This document shows, piece after piece, positions 53,786 to 63,562 of a DNA stretch of 64,000 nt. Origin of the DNA: Actinoplanes aureus (GTDB lineage: Bacteria; Actinomycetota; Actinomycetes; Mycobacteriales; Micromonosporaceae); NCBI RefSeq assembly GCF_015704865.1, contig NZ_JADQTO010000008.1:27231-91230 (forward strand), in the 5' to 3' direction. The position numbers were made by a program, and so were the translations under genes. The stretch's first letter is position 1. Every line of letters begins with the position of its first letter. Under the pieces are notes generated by a model that made no database searches, had not been told where the DNA came from, and was given only the letters and a program-made list of their open reading frames with translations.

Positions 53786-53811
53786 CCTGGCGCCTCTTCC
53801 CCGGCGCCAGG
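53786..53811 (+). terminator. Hairpin between mraZ and rsmH
   Basis: CCTGGCGCC (53786-53794) pairs with GGCGCCAGG (53803-53811) around an 8-base loop. It may partly stop transcription so that rsmH and later genes are made at a different level from mraZ. No T-tract. Confidence 0.45.
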
Positions 53812-53938
53812 CGCGTGTCCGGGGCCGGATGAAACCGGCACGGGACATGAGCGGATGGGGATCTGGCGGTACGGATGGGCGACCGGGCCGGATCGGCAGG
53901 CAAGTGAACAACCGGGTGTGACGCGAGCGGGTAAGGCA

Positions 53939-55084
53939 ATGGGGGTCGACATGGGGGAGCCACGAGGCACGCATGTGCCGGTGCTGCTCGAGCGATGCCT
54001 CGAGCTACTCGCTCCCGCGTGTGAGCTGCCGGGCGCCGTGCACGTCGACTTCACGCTGGGTCTCGGCGGGCACGCCGAGGCGGTGCTCGAGCGCCATCCG
54101 GACGTCGTCCTGATCGGACTGGACCGCGACACCGAGGCACTCGCTCACGCGGGGCACCGGCTGGAGCGTTTCGCCGGGCGTACGCACCTGGTCCACGCCG
54201 TGTACGACGAGCTGCCCCGGGTCCTCGGCGAGCTGGGCATCCCGGCGATCCACAGCGGACTGTTCGACCTCGGGGTCTCCTCGCTCCAGCTGGACGAGGC
54301 GGATCGCGGGTTCGCGTACGCGCAGGACGCCCCGCTCGACATGCGGATGGACCAGTCCCGGGGGATGACCGCCGAGGAGGTCGTCAACACGTACGAGCCG
54401 GGCGCTCTGGTGCGGGTGCTCCGGCAGTACGGCGAGGAGAAGTTCGCGCCCCGGATCGTCTCGGCGATCGTGCGGGAGCGGGCGAAGGCTCGGATCACGT
54501 CCACGGCCCGGCTCGCCGAGCTGGTGAAGGACGCGATCCCGGCCGCCGCGCGCCGAACGGGTGGAAATCCCGCGAAACGGACCTTTCAAGCACTACGCAT
54601 TGAGGTGAACGGCGAGCTCGAGGTTCTTGAGCGAGCGGTTCCGCATGCTTTGGACGCGTTGGCGCCCAAGGGGCGTCTTGTGGTGATGAGCTATCAATCA
54701 CTGGAGGACAGGATCGTCAAGCGCGCTCTCACCGCGAGGTCGCGCAGCACCGGGCCGATCGACCTGCCGGTCGAGCTTCCCGGTACCGGTCCGACGCTGC
54801 GGCTGCTGACCCGGGGGTCCGAGCCGCCCAGCGAGGCAGAGGTGGCGGCGAACCCGAGGGCGGCCTCGGTGAAGCTGCGAGCGGTGGAACGGATCGACGA
54901 GCAGGAGCAGGGACGCGAGTACAACCGGGCACCCGGGGCCGACCGCGAACGGCCCCGGATGGCGGCGTCTTCCGGCAGCGGTGAACCGAGGCCTGGCGGA
55001 CGAGAAGAGCCCGGGGAGAGAACGCACGGGGGACAAGGGCGGTTACGCCCGGGGGCGAACAACAAGGGGGAGGGACGAGCATGA
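53939..55084 (+). CDS. rsmH: 16S rRNA C1402 N4-methyltransferase
   Basis: Methylates the decoding-site cytidine of 16S rRNA. The 381-residue product has THVPVLLERCLELL, the SAM motif FTLGLGGHAEAVL, GLDRDTEAL, FDLGVSSLQLDEADRGF, DMRMDQSRG and SYQSLEDRIVK, all standard for RsmH/MraW. A C-terminal Arg/Gly-rich extension of about 70 residues goes beyond the usual length. ATG 53939 is chosen, with GTG 53918 and ATG 53951 as alternatives. Its stop overlaps the ftsL-like ATG. Confidence 0.93.
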   Translation: MGVDMGEPRGTHVPVLLERCLELLAPACELPGAVHVDFTLGLGGHAEAVLERHPDVVLIGLDRDTEALAHAGHRLERFAGRTHLVHAVYDELPRVLGELGIPAIHSGLFDLGVSSLQLDEADRGFAYAQDAPLDMRMDQSRGMTAEEVVNTYEPGALVRVLRQYGEEKFAPRIVSAIVRERAKARITSTARLAELVKDAIPAAARRTGGNPAKRTFQALRIEVNGELEVLERAVPHALDALAPKGRLVVMSYQSLEDRIVKRALTARSRSTGPIDLPVELPGTGPTLRLLTRGSEPPSEAEVAANPRAASVKLRAVERIDEQEQGREYNRAPGADRERPRMAASSGSGEPRPGGREEPGERTHGGQGRLRPGANNKGEGRA

Positions 55085-55764
55085 GCGAGCGGAACGACGC
55101 GCCGCGGTCGGGGGGCCGGGCGGCGCAGTCGCGTACCACGACGGGACGACGTGGTAACGGGGACAGCCGCGATGCCACGACCCGGGGAACTGGCGTCCGG
55201 GGGGTGCGCCAGTTCTCCGGGCAGTCCGACACGCGCCGTTCCGGGATCCAGGGCGGCAAGGCGACACGCGGTAAGGACAGCCCGGTGGAGGGCACCGCGG
55301 CGCTGGCTCTCGAGGTCACCGACATCGAGGTCACCGCGGTCGCTCCGCAGTCCAGCGGCCGGCCGAAGCTGTGGGTGGCCCCGCCGGTGCCGATCCGGGC
55401 GCCGCGGGCCACGTTCGCCGCCTCGGTGATCGCCGTCGTGCTGGTCGGTGTGCTCGGCATCCTGCTGATCAACACCAAGACGATGGAGCAGTCCTTCCGC
55501 CTGGACGCGCTGCGCCAGGAGAAGGCCGCGCTCGACAAGCAGCAGCAGGGGCTCGAGCAGCAGCTCATCCAGGCGTCCAACCCGGGCAACCTGCAGGCCG
55601 CGGCACGCCGGCTGGGCCTGGTGCCGGCCGACGCGCCGGCCATGATCCGGCTGCCGGACGGGAAGATCATCCGTACCCCCACGCCCGGGCGTGGCCAGGT
55701 CTCGGTGACCGCACAGGACCAGCTGAACAAAGCCGGTACGCCGTCCACGGGCGCCGGGCGGTAG
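55081..55764 (+). CDS. ftsL: FtsL-like septum protein (Rv2164c-like)
   Basis: A 227-residue bitopic membrane protein. A long basic, disordered cytoplasmic N terminus (about 1-105) precedes one membrane segment (FAASVIAVVLVGVLGILLI, about 113-132). An extracellular coiled coil follows (RLDALRQEKAALDKQQQGLE), then SNPGNLQAAARRLGLVPAD, the usual FtsL/DivIC ending. It should work with FtsW and PbpB in septal wall synthesis. ATG overlaps the rsmH stop by 4 bases. Confidence 0.88.
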   Translation: MSERNDAPRSGGRAAQSRTTTGRRGNGDSRDATTRGTGVRGVRQFSGQSDTRRSGIQGGKATRGKDSPVEGTAALALEVTDIEVTAVAPQSSGRPKLWVAPPVPIRAPRATFAASVIAVVLVGVLGILLINTKTMEQSFRLDALRQEKAALDKQQQGLEQQLIQASNPGNLQAAARRLGLVPADAPAMIRLPDGKIIRTPTPGRGQVSVTAQDQLNKAGTPSTGAGR

Positions 55765-55770
55765 GCCGCC

Positions 55771-58029
55771 GTGGCGCCGCGAGCAGACGACGAGGAACCG
55801 CGCCGGGGTACATCACCCCGGCGCGGTTCGTCGCGTGACGTTCCGACCCCGGACGAGCGCGAGGAGAGCACGGGCCGGCGGGGGCGCTCCAGCATCGGGG
55901 ACGCGCGTGCCTACACGCCGCGCGGGCGTACCGTGGCCGAGCGCGGGCGCCTGCCGCGGTCCGGGCGCACCACCGACCCGTTCCGGCCGGCGTTGCAGGT
56001 GCTCGACGGCGGTGAGACGGGGCAGCGGTCCCGCGGGCGCAACGGCCGGCCCACCGAGGAGCGGCCGGAGAAGCCCGAGGAGCGGCCGGCGAAGACCACC
56101 GAGCGGCCGGCCAAGGCTGCCGAGCGGAAACAGCCGGAGCGCGGGCGCCCGGCCACCGCCGGTGCCGACCGGCGTGCCTCGGACCGTGCGGGTGCGGGCG
56201 CTGGGCGTACCAAAAAGGACGTCGGGGAGCGCAACCAACCGCCGCGCCGGCCGCGTCCGGTGCCGGCCGCGCCACCGAAGCTTGCCAACAGCACCCGCCG
56301 TCTGCGGCTGGGGACCGTGCTGGCGCTGTCGTTGTTCGTGGCGATCGGCGTGCGGCTGGTGGTGTTGCAGGTGGCCACCTCGCCGGCCGAGGCGAGCCGC
56401 CTGCTGGAGTTGCGGGCCAAGCGTCTGACCACGGTGGAGTTGCCGGCGCCGCGCGGCAGCATCCTGGACCGGTCCGGCGCGGTCCTAGCGCACAGCGTCG
56501 AGGCCCGGTACGTGTACGCCGACCCCGAGAACCCCAAGCTGCAGAAGAACATCGCGGGGACCGCGGCGAAGCTGTCCCCGCTGCTGGCCGTGTCGCGGTC
56601 CGAGCTGATGGCCGACATGCAGCGCAAGAAGGTGCTCGGCGGGTGGACGCAGTTCCGCTATCTGGCCCGTGGTGTGGACGTGGCGGTCGCCGACCGGATC
56701 GACGCGATGAAGCTGGACGGCATCTACACGCACAGCGATGAGCGGCGTGACGTGCCGGGCCGGGATCTCGCGGCGAACCTGATCGGCTTCACCGGTGACG
56801 ACCACCATGGTCTGGAGGGGCTGGAGGCGCGCTACGACGACCTGCTGCACGGCACCGACGGCCGATGGGTGTTCGAGATCGGCAAGGGCAACCTGAGCGC
56901 GCCGATCCCGGGTGGGTACAACCGGAACACCGCCGCCGAGCCGGGCAACTCGCTGCAGCTGACCATCGACCGGGAGCTGCAGTTCCGGGTGCAGGAGATC
57001 CTCGCCGTCGAGGCCGAGAAGCGCGATGCCACGGTGGCCGGTGCGGTGGTGCTGGACGCGAAGACCGGTGAGGTGCTGGCCCAGGCCAGTTATCCGCCGT
57101 ACAACGCGGCGAAGCCGCAGGCGTACGAGCCGGAGCAGCGGGCCGACGTGCCGACCAGTGTGGTCACCGACCCGGGATCGACGCACAAGGCGTTCATCTT
57201 CGGCGCCGCGCTTCAGGAGGGTCTGATCACGCCCGAGTCGACGCTGAAGATCGGGCCGGCGATCGAGCGCGGCGGCGAGCGGTTCGAGGACACCCACGAG
57301 ATGCCCAAGAACACCGAGATGACCATGCCCGGGCTGCTCGCCTACTCCTCCAACGTCGGCACGATCCTGATCGGGGAGATGCTCGGCAAGGAGAAGATCT
57401 ACGAGTATCAGCAGAAGTTCGGGCTCGGCAAGGCGACCGGTGTCGGCGTGCCGGGCGAGGCCGAGGGGCAGCTGCTGAAGCCGGAGGACTGGAGTGGCTC
57501 GGCGGTCGGGTCGGTGCCGGTCGGGCACAGCGTCTCGGCCACGCTGATGCAGATGGCGGCCGGCTACGGCGCGATCGCCAACAACGGCACCTGGATCCAG
57601 CCGCACCTGGTCAAGGCGACCATCTCCGGTGAGGACGGCAAGGTCTCCGCGGCCCCGCCGCCGCAGACTCGCAAGGTGCTCGACCCGGGGGTCGCCGCCG
57701 AACTGCGGACGATGATGGAGGCCGTGGTGGATGTGAAGGGCGGCACGGGTAAGGCGGCGGCGGTGACCGACTACCGGGTGGCGGGCAAGACCGGTACCGG
57801 CAACATGCTCATCGACGGGCAGTACACCAGCCACAACGCCAGCTCGTTCGTCGGCATGGCACCGGCCGACGACCCGCGGTACGTGATCGCGGTGTCGATG
57901 GACGTCTCCTCGGGCGGCGGCGGTGACGTGGCCGCGCCGGCGTTCAGCCAGATGATGTCCTACGCCTTGCTCCACTACCGTGTGCCACCGTCCGGGACCA
58001 AGCCACCCAAGTTCAAGATCCATCCATGA
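55771..58029 (+). CDS. pbpB: Septal class B penicillin-binding protein (PBP2/FtsI)
   Basis: Transpeptidase of the division septum, 752 residues. A long Arg/Pro/Glu-rich cytoplasmic N terminus (about 1-180, with repeated ERPAK-type units) precedes one membrane segment (GTVLALSLFVAIGVRLVV). The dimerisation domain includes APRGSILDRSG. The transpeptidase motifs are SxxK as STHK in DPGSTHKAF, SxN as SSN in AYSSNVG, and KTG in VAGKTGTGN. GTG start 6 bases after ftsL. The unusual N-terminal extension is common in Actinobacteria. Confidence 0.95.
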   Translation: MAPRADDEEPRRGTSPRRGSSRDVPTPDEREESTGRRGRSSIGDARAYTPRGRTVAERGRLPRSGRTTDPFRPALQVLDGGETGQRSRGRNGRPTEERPEKPEERPAKTTERPAKAAERKQPERGRPATAGADRRASDRAGAGAGRTKKDVGERNQPPRRPRPVPAAPPKLANSTRRLRLGTVLALSLFVAIGVRLVVLQVATSPAEASRLLELRAKRLTTVELPAPRGSILDRSGAVLAHSVEARYVYADPENPKLQKNIAGTAAKLSPLLAVSRSELMADMQRKKVLGGWTQFRYLARGVDVAVADRIDAMKLDGIYTHSDERRDVPGRDLAANLIGFTGDDHHGLEGLEARYDDLLHGTDGRWVFEIGKGNLSAPIPGGYNRNTAAEPGNSLQLTIDRELQFRVQEILAVEAEKRDATVAGAVVLDAKTGEVLAQASYPPYNAAKPQAYEPEQRADVPTSVVTDPGSTHKAFIFGAALQEGLITPESTLKIGPAIERGGERFEDTHEMPKNTEMTMPGLLAYSSNVGTILIGEMLGKEKIYEYQQKFGLGKATGVGVPGEAEGQLLKPEDWSGSAVGSVPVGHSVSATLMQMAAGYGAIANNGTWIQPHLVKATISGEDGKVSAAPPPQTRKVLDPGVAAELRTMMEAVVDVKGGTGKAAAVTDYRVAGKTGTGNMLIDGQYTSHNASSFVGMAPADDPRYVIAVSMDVSSGGGGDVAAPAFSQMMSYALLHYRVPPSGTKPPKFKIHP

Positions 58030-58046
58030 GGTCCGGCCGCATGGCG

Positions 58047-58078
58047 TTGACAGGAACCTGTGCGGCACGGGGTAGGGT
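58047..58078 (+). promoter_or_regulatory. Candidate internal promoter for murE
   Basis: A perfect TTGACA (58047-58052) and TAGGGT (58073-58078) are 20 bases apart, longer than ideal. TAGGGT lies 8 bases before the GTG at 58087, which would give a leaderless murE transcript. Confidence 0.45.
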
Positions 58079-58086
58079 CTGACGCC

Positions 58087-59592
58087 GTGTCCGGCATTCC
58101 ACGACCCGAGACCGTCGCGCCGTACCGGTTGCAGCAGCTTGCCGAGCTGCTCCCGGCGGCGCTGGCGGGCGGTGACGCTGAGGTCACCGGGGTCACTCAC
58201 AGTAGTGGATCGGTTCGTCCCGGCGATCTTTACGCCGCCCTGCCCGGTGCGAACCGGCACGGTGCGGAGTTCATCGCCGATGCCGCCCGGTCGGGCGCGG
58301 TGGCCGTGTTGACCAACCCGGCCGGCCGGGACGCCGCGCTCGCCGCCGGGCTGCCGGTGCTGGTCGCCGACGATCCGCGGGCGGTGCTCGGCGCCGCCGC
58401 CGCGGCGATCTACGGCGACCCGTCGCGGCGGCTCACGATGATCGGCGTGACCGGCACGGCCGGCAAGACGTCGACGTCGTACCTGGTGGAGGCCGGGTTG
58501 CGGGCCGCCGGCCTGGTGACCGGCCTGGTCGGCACGGTGGAGACCCGGATCGGCGACCTGGTGGTGAAGAGCGTCCGGACCACCCCGGAGGCCACCGACC
58601 TGCAGGCGATCCTGGCCGCCGGCCTGCAGCGCGGAGTGCGGGCCGTGGTCATGGAGGTCTCCAGCCACGCGCTGGTGATGGGGCGCGCCGACGGGATCCG
58701 CTTCGCGGCCGGCGGCTACACCAACTTCGGCCAGGACCACCTGGACTTCCACCCCACGTCGGAGGAGTACTTCGCCGCCAAGGCGCGGCTCTTCGACGGC
58801 CGGTCCGCGGTCGAGGTGCTCAACTACGACGATCCAGCGGTGATGCGCCTTTGCCGCGATAAAACGGTTACGTTCTCGGCGGCCGGTGATCCGTCGGCCA
58901 CCTGGCGAGCCTCCGACATCTCGCCGTCCGCGTTCGGTCAGCGGTTCCTCGCACACGGCCCGGACGGTCTCGTGGTGGAGACCGGTGTGGCACTGCCCGG
59001 TCTGCACAACGTGGCGAACGCGCTGCTCGCGCTCGCGCTGCTGGTCGCGGTGGGCGTCGACCCGGCGGTCGCCGGCCGGGGCATCGCCGACTGCCGCGGC
59101 GTGCCCGGCCGGCTGGAGCAGGTGCTGGTCCCGGGTGACGTCCTCGGCGTGGTCGACTACGCCCACAAGCCCAACGCGATCGTGGCCGCGCTGGCCGCGC
59201 TCCGCGAGCTCGCGAACGCGCGCGGCGGGCGGCTGATCTGCGTCATCGGCGCCGGCGGCGACCGGGACAAGGGCAAGAGGCCGCTGATGGGCGCGGCCGC
59301 CGCGCAGGGCGCCGACTTGGTGATCATCACGGATGACAACCCCAGGACCGAAGACCCGGCGATCGTACGCGCTGCCGTGCGCTCCGGAGCGGAAGAGGCG
59401 GCCACGGCCTCCAAGATCGCGGAAGTGGCCGGGCGGCGGGCCGCGATCGACGAAGCGGTCCGGATGGCCGTGGCCGGCGACGTGATCGCGGTGCTGGGCA
59501 AGGGCAACGAACAGGGCCAGGAGGTGAACGGCGAGGTGCTGCCGTTCGACGACCGGATCGAGCTGGCCGCCGCGTTGGAGGGCCGACCGTGA
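58087..59592 (+). CDS. murE: UDP-MurNAc-tripeptide synthetase (meso-diaminopimelate-adding)
   Basis: Adds the third residue of the peptidoglycan stem in the cytoplasm. The 501-residue product has the P-loop GVTGTAGKTSTS near 122, the EVSSHAL segment, the carbamylated-Lys region and DDNPRTEDP, whose DNPR motif marks diaminopimelate-type enzymes over lysine-type ones. GTG 58087 fits the TAGGGT -10 element; an in-frame GTG at 58060 is less likely. The stop overlaps murF (GTGA). Confidence 0.95.
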   Translation: MSGIPRPETVAPYRLQQLAELLPAALAGGDAEVTGVTHSSGSVRPGDLYAALPGANRHGAEFIADAARSGAVAVLTNPAGRDAALAAGLPVLVADDPRAVLGAAAAAIYGDPSRRLTMIGVTGTAGKTSTSYLVEAGLRAAGLVTGLVGTVETRIGDLVVKSVRTTPEATDLQAILAAGLQRGVRAVVMEVSSHALVMGRADGIRFAAGGYTNFGQDHLDFHPTSEEYFAAKARLFDGRSAVEVLNYDDPAVMRLCRDKTVTFSAAGDPSATWRASDISPSAFGQRFLAHGPDGLVVETGVALPGLHNVANALLALALLVAVGVDPAVAGRGIADCRGVPGRLEQVLVPGDVLGVVDYAHKPNAIVAALAALRELANARGGRLICVIGAGGDRDKGKRPLMGAAAAQGADLVIITDDNPRTEDPAIVRAAVRSGAEEAATASKIAEVAGRRAAIDEAVRMAVAGDVIAVLGKGNEQGQEVNGEVLPFDDRIELAAALEGRP

Positions 59593-60980
59593 TTCCCATG
59601 ACTTTGGCCGAGATCGCCGAGATCACCGGTGGCCGCCTGGTCAACGCCACCTCGTCGGTGACCGTGACCGGGACCGTCGAGTACGACTCCCGCAAGATCG
59701 GCCCGGGTGGGCTGTTCGTGGCCTTCGCCGGCGAGAAGGTGGACGGCCACGACTTCGCCGGCACCGCGATCGCGGCCGGCGCGGCGGGCATCCTCGGCTC
59801 CCGGGACACCGGCGTGCCCGGCGTGCTGGTCGACGACCCCCTCGCCGCGCTGGCCGCCCTGGCCCGGGTGGTGGTGTCCCGGCTCGACAAGCTGACCGTG
59901 GTCGGGCTGACCGGCTCCTCCGGCAAGACCACGACCAAGGACTACATCGGGCAGCTGCTCGCGCGGCTCGGGCCCACCGTGGCGCCGGCCGGGTCGCTCA
60001 ACAACGAGCTGGGTTTTCCGTACACGGTGCTCCAGGCGACCACCGACACCCGGTTCCTGGTGCTGGAGATGGGTGCCCGGGGGATCGGGCACATCCGGTA
60101 CCTGACCGAGATCGCCCGTCCGCGGATCGGCGTGGTGCTGAACGTCGGCGCGGCACACATCGGCGAGTTCGGCTCGGTCGAGGGGACCGCCCTCGCGAAG
60201 GGTGAGCTGGTCGAGGCACTGCCGTCGTCCGGTGTGGCGATCCTGAACGCGGACGATCCGCTGGTGTCGGCGATGGCTTCCCGCACCTCGGCCCAGGTCG
60301 TCCCGGTCGGTGAGGCCGCGTCAGCCGTGGTCCGTGCCGTCGACGTGACGGTGGACTCGGCGGGCCGCGCCGGCTACACGATCGTCTTCGACGGTGAGAG
60401 CGGCAAGGTTCAGCTCTCCGTCGCCGGGCGGCACCAGGTGGGGAACACCCTGGCCGCCGCGGCCGTCGCGATGGCCGCCGGCATGGACCTGGACGAGCTG
60501 GCCGCCGCGCTCGGCGAGGTCGGGATCGTGTCCGGCCGCCGGATGGACGTCTTCGACCGGCCGGACGGGGTGACGGTCATCGACGACTCGTACAACGCCA
60601 ACCCGTCGTCCACCGCGGCCGCGTTGCGCGCGCTGGCCGCCATGGGTGAGGGACGGCGTACCACCGCCGTGCTCGGCTACATGGCCGAGCTCGGCGAGCA
60701 CGAGATTTCCGGGCACGCCGAGGTGGGGCGGCTCGCCGCCGAGCTCGGTGTGGACCGGCTGATCGTGGTGGCCGGCAACGCCCGGCCGATCCTGGACGGT
60801 GCCGCCGGCCTCACGGGGTGGCCGGGTACGGCGTACTTCGCCACCGACCAGGCGGCCGCGATCGAGATCTTGCAGCAGGACCTGCGCGCCGACGACGTCG
60901 TGCTGGTGAAGGGTTCCCGGTACCGCACATGGGACGTCGCTGACTGGCTGCGGCGCTCCGAGGAGGTTCAGCCCACGTGA
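59589..60980 (+). CDS. murF: UDP-MurNAc-tripeptide : D-Ala-D-Ala ligase
   Basis: Adds D-Ala-D-Ala to finish the cytoplasmic pentapeptide. The 463-residue product has the P-loop GLTGSSGKTTTKD near 112, LNNELGFPYTVL, EMGARGIGHIRYL, and VIDDSYNANPSS of the family. GTG start overlaps the murE stop by 4 bases, and the end overlaps mraY by 4 bases. Confidence 0.95.
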   Translation: MIPMTLAEIAEITGGRLVNATSSVTVTGTVEYDSRKIGPGGLFVAFAGEKVDGHDFAGTAIAAGAAGILGSRDTGVPGVLVDDPLAALAALARVVVSRLDKLTVVGLTGSSGKTTTKDYIGQLLARLGPTVAPAGSLNNELGFPYTVLQATTDTRFLVLEMGARGIGHIRYLTEIARPRIGVVLNVGAAHIGEFGSVEGTALAKGELVEALPSSGVAILNADDPLVSAMASRTSAQVVPVGEAASAVVRAVDVTVDSAGRAGYTIVFDGESGKVQLSVAGRHQVGNTLAAAAVAMAAGMDLDELAAALGEVGIVSGRRMDVFDRPDGVTVIDDSYNANPSSTAAALRALAAMGEGRRTTAVLGYMAELGEHEISGHAEVGRLAAELGVDRLIVVAGNARPILDGAAGLTGWPGTAYFATDQAAAIEILQQDLRADDVVLVKGSRYRTWDVADWLRRSEEVQPT

Positions 60981-62095
60981 GGGCAGTAATCGTCGCGGCC
61001 GCGGTCGCCTTTCTCATCTCGCTGTTCGGCACCCCGCTCGCCATCCGGGTCTTCTCGGCCCTGAAGGCGGGACAGCCGATCCGCACCATCGGCCCGGCCA
61101 CCCACATGGGCAAGAAGGGCACCCCGACGATGGGCGGCGTGGCGTTCATCATCGCCACCGTCTTCGCGTACGTCGCCGGTCACCTGGCGCTGACCACCCT
61201 GCCGGACCGGCAGATCGCCCAGGAGAAGCCGACCATGACCGCCCTGGTCCTGCTCGGCATCTTCGTCTTCTGCGGCGCGGTCGGCTTCCTCGACGACTTC
61301 CTGAAGGTCCGCAAGCGCAACTCGGACGGCCTCAGCGCCAAGGGCAAACTGCTCGGTCAGCTGATCATCGGCACCGGGTTCGGCATCGCCGCGCTCTACT
61401 TCCCGAGCACCAACGGCCAGACCGTGGCCAGCGAGCGGATCTCGTTCATCCGGGACGTGAGCTGGCTGGACGTCGGCAAGGTCGGCTCGGTCATGGTCTT
61501 CGTCTTCGTCATCATGGCGATGTCCAACGGCGTGAACCTCACCGACGGCCTGGACGGCCTCGCCACCGGCGCCTCGATCCTGGTGCTGGGGGCGTACTCG
61601 CTCATCGGCTTCTGGCAGTACCGGCACTGGTGTGGTGACGACGACTACGTGGGCGAGGCGGGCTCGCTCACGGCGCAGCACTGTTACGAGGTCCGAGATC
61701 CACTTGAGATCGCGATGATCGCGGCGGCAGCGGCCGCGGCCTGTGTCGGCTTCCTCTGGTGGAACACCAATCCGGCCCGGATCTTCATGGGTGACACCGG
61801 CGCGCTGGCACTGGGCGGTCTGATCGGCGGTCTGGCGGTGGCCACCCGGACCACCCTGCTCTCGGTCATCATCGGCGGCCTCTTCGTGATCATCACGATG
61901 TCCGTGGTCATCCAGATCATCTCGTTCAAGACCACCGGTAAACGGGTGTTCCGGATGTCCCCGCTCCAGCACCACTTCGAGCTGGCCGGCTGGAGTGAGG
62001 TCAACATCGTGGTCCGGTTCTGGATCATCGCGGGCATCTGCGCCGCCATCGGTCTGGGCCTGTTCTACAGCGAACACCTGGCGGTCATGGGATAG
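60977..62095 (+). CDS. mraY: Phospho-MurNAc-pentapeptide transferase
   Basis: Transfers phospho-MurNAc-pentapeptide to undecaprenyl phosphate, giving lipid I. The 372-residue protein has about ten membrane segments and the catalytic motifs FLDDFLK, SNGVNLTDGLDGLATG, IFMGDTGALALGG and SPLQHHFELAGW. GTG start inside the murF stop. It is followed directly by ftsW after 63 bases; murD, which usually sits here, is missing. Confidence 0.95.
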   Translation: MRAVIVAAAVAFLISLFGTPLAIRVFSALKAGQPIRTIGPATHMGKKGTPTMGGVAFIIATVFAYVAGHLALTTLPDRQIAQEKPTMTALVLLGIFVFCGAVGFLDDFLKVRKRNSDGLSAKGKLLGQLIIGTGFGIAALYFPSTNGQTVASERISFIRDVSWLDVGKVGSVMVFVFVIMAMSNGVNLTDGLDGLATGASILVLGAYSLIGFWQYRHWCGDDDYVGEAGSLTAQHCYEVRDPLEIAMIAAAAAAACVGFLWWNTNPARIFMGDTGALALGGLIGGLAVATRTTLLSVIIGGLFVIITMSVVIQIISFKTTGKRVFRMSPLQHHFELAGWSEVNIVVRFWIIAGICAAIGLGLFYSEHLAVMG

Positions 62096-62106
62096 ATCTC
62101 GCGCGA

Positions 62107-62121
62107 CACGCCATCGGCGTG
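62107..62121. repeat. Small hairpin in the mraY-ftsW gap
   Basis: CACGCC (62107-62112) pairs with GGCGTG (62116-62121) around a 3-base loop. It lies at the place where murD would be expected in related genomes. Confidence 0.4.
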
Positions 62122-62158
62122 ACGGCTCCCGATGTGGACACCGGACGATGATGAGGGA

Positions 62159-63562
62159 ATGGCGGACGACCGTACCCAAATGGCCCGCCCGTCGCTGAGC
62201 CGGCAGCTGCTGCCCGCGGTGCACGGGCTGCTGGCGCGACCCCTGTCCTCGTACTACCTGCTGATCGCCTGCTCGGGACTGCTGCTGCTGATCGGGCTCA
62301 CCATGGTGTTCTCGGCGACCAGCGTGATCGCGTACGCGGAGGACGGTGACGCCTTCTCGGCGCTCAGCAGCCAGGCCGTGTACGCCCTCCTCGGCCTCGT
62401 CGCCTTCTGGGTCTGCCAGCGGCTGCCCGCACTCACCCTGCGCACCCTCGGGAAGTTCATCCTGGGCGCGGCGATCGTCCTGCTCGTGATCCTGGCGGCG
62501 CTCAACGCCCTGGCCTCCGCGGGGATCGCCAAGAACGGGATCGGGCCCATCGAGGCGGATCTGAACTGGCTTCTGCTCGGGCCGATCAGCATGCAGCCGG
62601 GTGAGTTCGCCAAGGTCGGCATGGTGCTCTGGGGTGCCGACGTGATCGCCCGCAAGGGCCGTGCGCTGGGGCACTGGCGGGAACTGGCGATGCCGCTCTT
62701 CCCGGTGGTCGGGCTGCTCTTCGTCCTGGTCGGCTACAACGACCTGGGCACCATGCTGGTGCTGCTGGCCCTGATCGTCGGCCTGCTCTGGGCCGCCGGC
62801 GTACGGATGCGGTTCTTCGCGGCCCTCGGCGTGCTCGGCCTGGCCGGCATCAGCCTGCTGATCGCCGCGGCGTCGCGGGGCGCCGGTTCGGGTGTCCAGG
62901 GCGCCTCGAACTACCGCGTCGAGCGGCTCACCAGCTTCCTCACCCCGCTCGAGAAGTGCGACATCAACGGCATCTGCTACCAGATGGTCCAGGGCCGTTC
63001 GGCGATCTTCGAGGGCGGCTGGTTCGGGGTCGGGCTCGGCAAGGGCGCCCTCAAGTGGGGCTGGGTGCCCGAGGCCGACAACGACTTCATCTTCGCGATC
63101 GTCGCCGAGGAGCTCGGCGTGGTCGGCTGCACGGTGGTCCTGGCCCTGCTCTCGGTGCTGGCCTACACCGGTTTCCGGATCGCCCGCCGGTCCCGTGACC
63201 CGTTCCGCCGCCTGGCCGCCTCGGCGATCACCACGTGGCTGGTCGCCCAGGCCGTCATCAACATGGGCGGGGTGGTCGGCCTGCTGCCCATCACCGGCCT
63301 TCCGCTACCGTTCATCTCCGCCGGTGGCAGTGCCCTCGTCGTGACGCTGGCGGCGATCGGCATGCTCGCCTCGTTCGCCCGGGCGGAGCCCGACGCGGCG
63401 CGAGCCCTGAACGCCCGTCCGACTCCGAGATGGGTGCGACTAGTCTGGGCCCCGCTGCCGCCGGTCCCCCCACCGCGGCGGCCGGGGAAGCCGCGTACGC
63501 CCGCGCAGAAGCCGGGCAGTGACGCGACACCCGCAGGTTCGGGGACCGGGAGGAGACGGTGA
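62159..63562 (+). CDS. ftsW: Septal peptidoglycan glycosyltransferase FtsW
   Basis: SEDS-family lipid II polymerase of the septum, partner of PbpB. The 467-residue protein has about ten membrane segments, QPGEFAKVG, the catalytic-loop region with PEADNDFIFAIVAEELG, and GLPLPFISAGGSAL near the end. A Pro/Arg-rich C-terminal tail of about 50 residues is typical of actinobacteria. ATG 62159 has GAGGG almost touching it; GTG 62132 in frame is the alternative. The stop shares a base with the murG ATG (TGATG). Confidence 0.93.
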   Translation: MADDRTQMARPSLSRQLLPAVHGLLARPLSSYYLLIACSGLLLLIGLTMVFSATSVIAYAEDGDAFSALSSQAVYALLGLVAFWVCQRLPALTLRTLGKFILGAAIVLLVILAALNALASAGIAKNGIGPIEADLNWLLLGPISMQPGEFAKVGMVLWGADVIARKGRALGHWRELAMPLFPVVGLLFVLVGYNDLGTMLVLLALIVGLLWAAGVRMRFFAALGVLGLAGISLLIAAASRGAGSGVQGASNYRVERLTSFLTPLEKCDINGICYQMVQGRSAIFEGGWFGVGLGKGALKWGWVPEADNDFIFAIVAEELGVVGCTVVLALLSVLAYTGFRIARRSRDPFRRLAASAITTWLVAQAVINMGGVVGLLPITGLPLPFISAGGSALVVTLAAIGMLASFARAEPDAARALNARPTPRWVRLVWAPLPPVPPPRRPGKPRTPAQKPGSDATPAGSGTGRRR

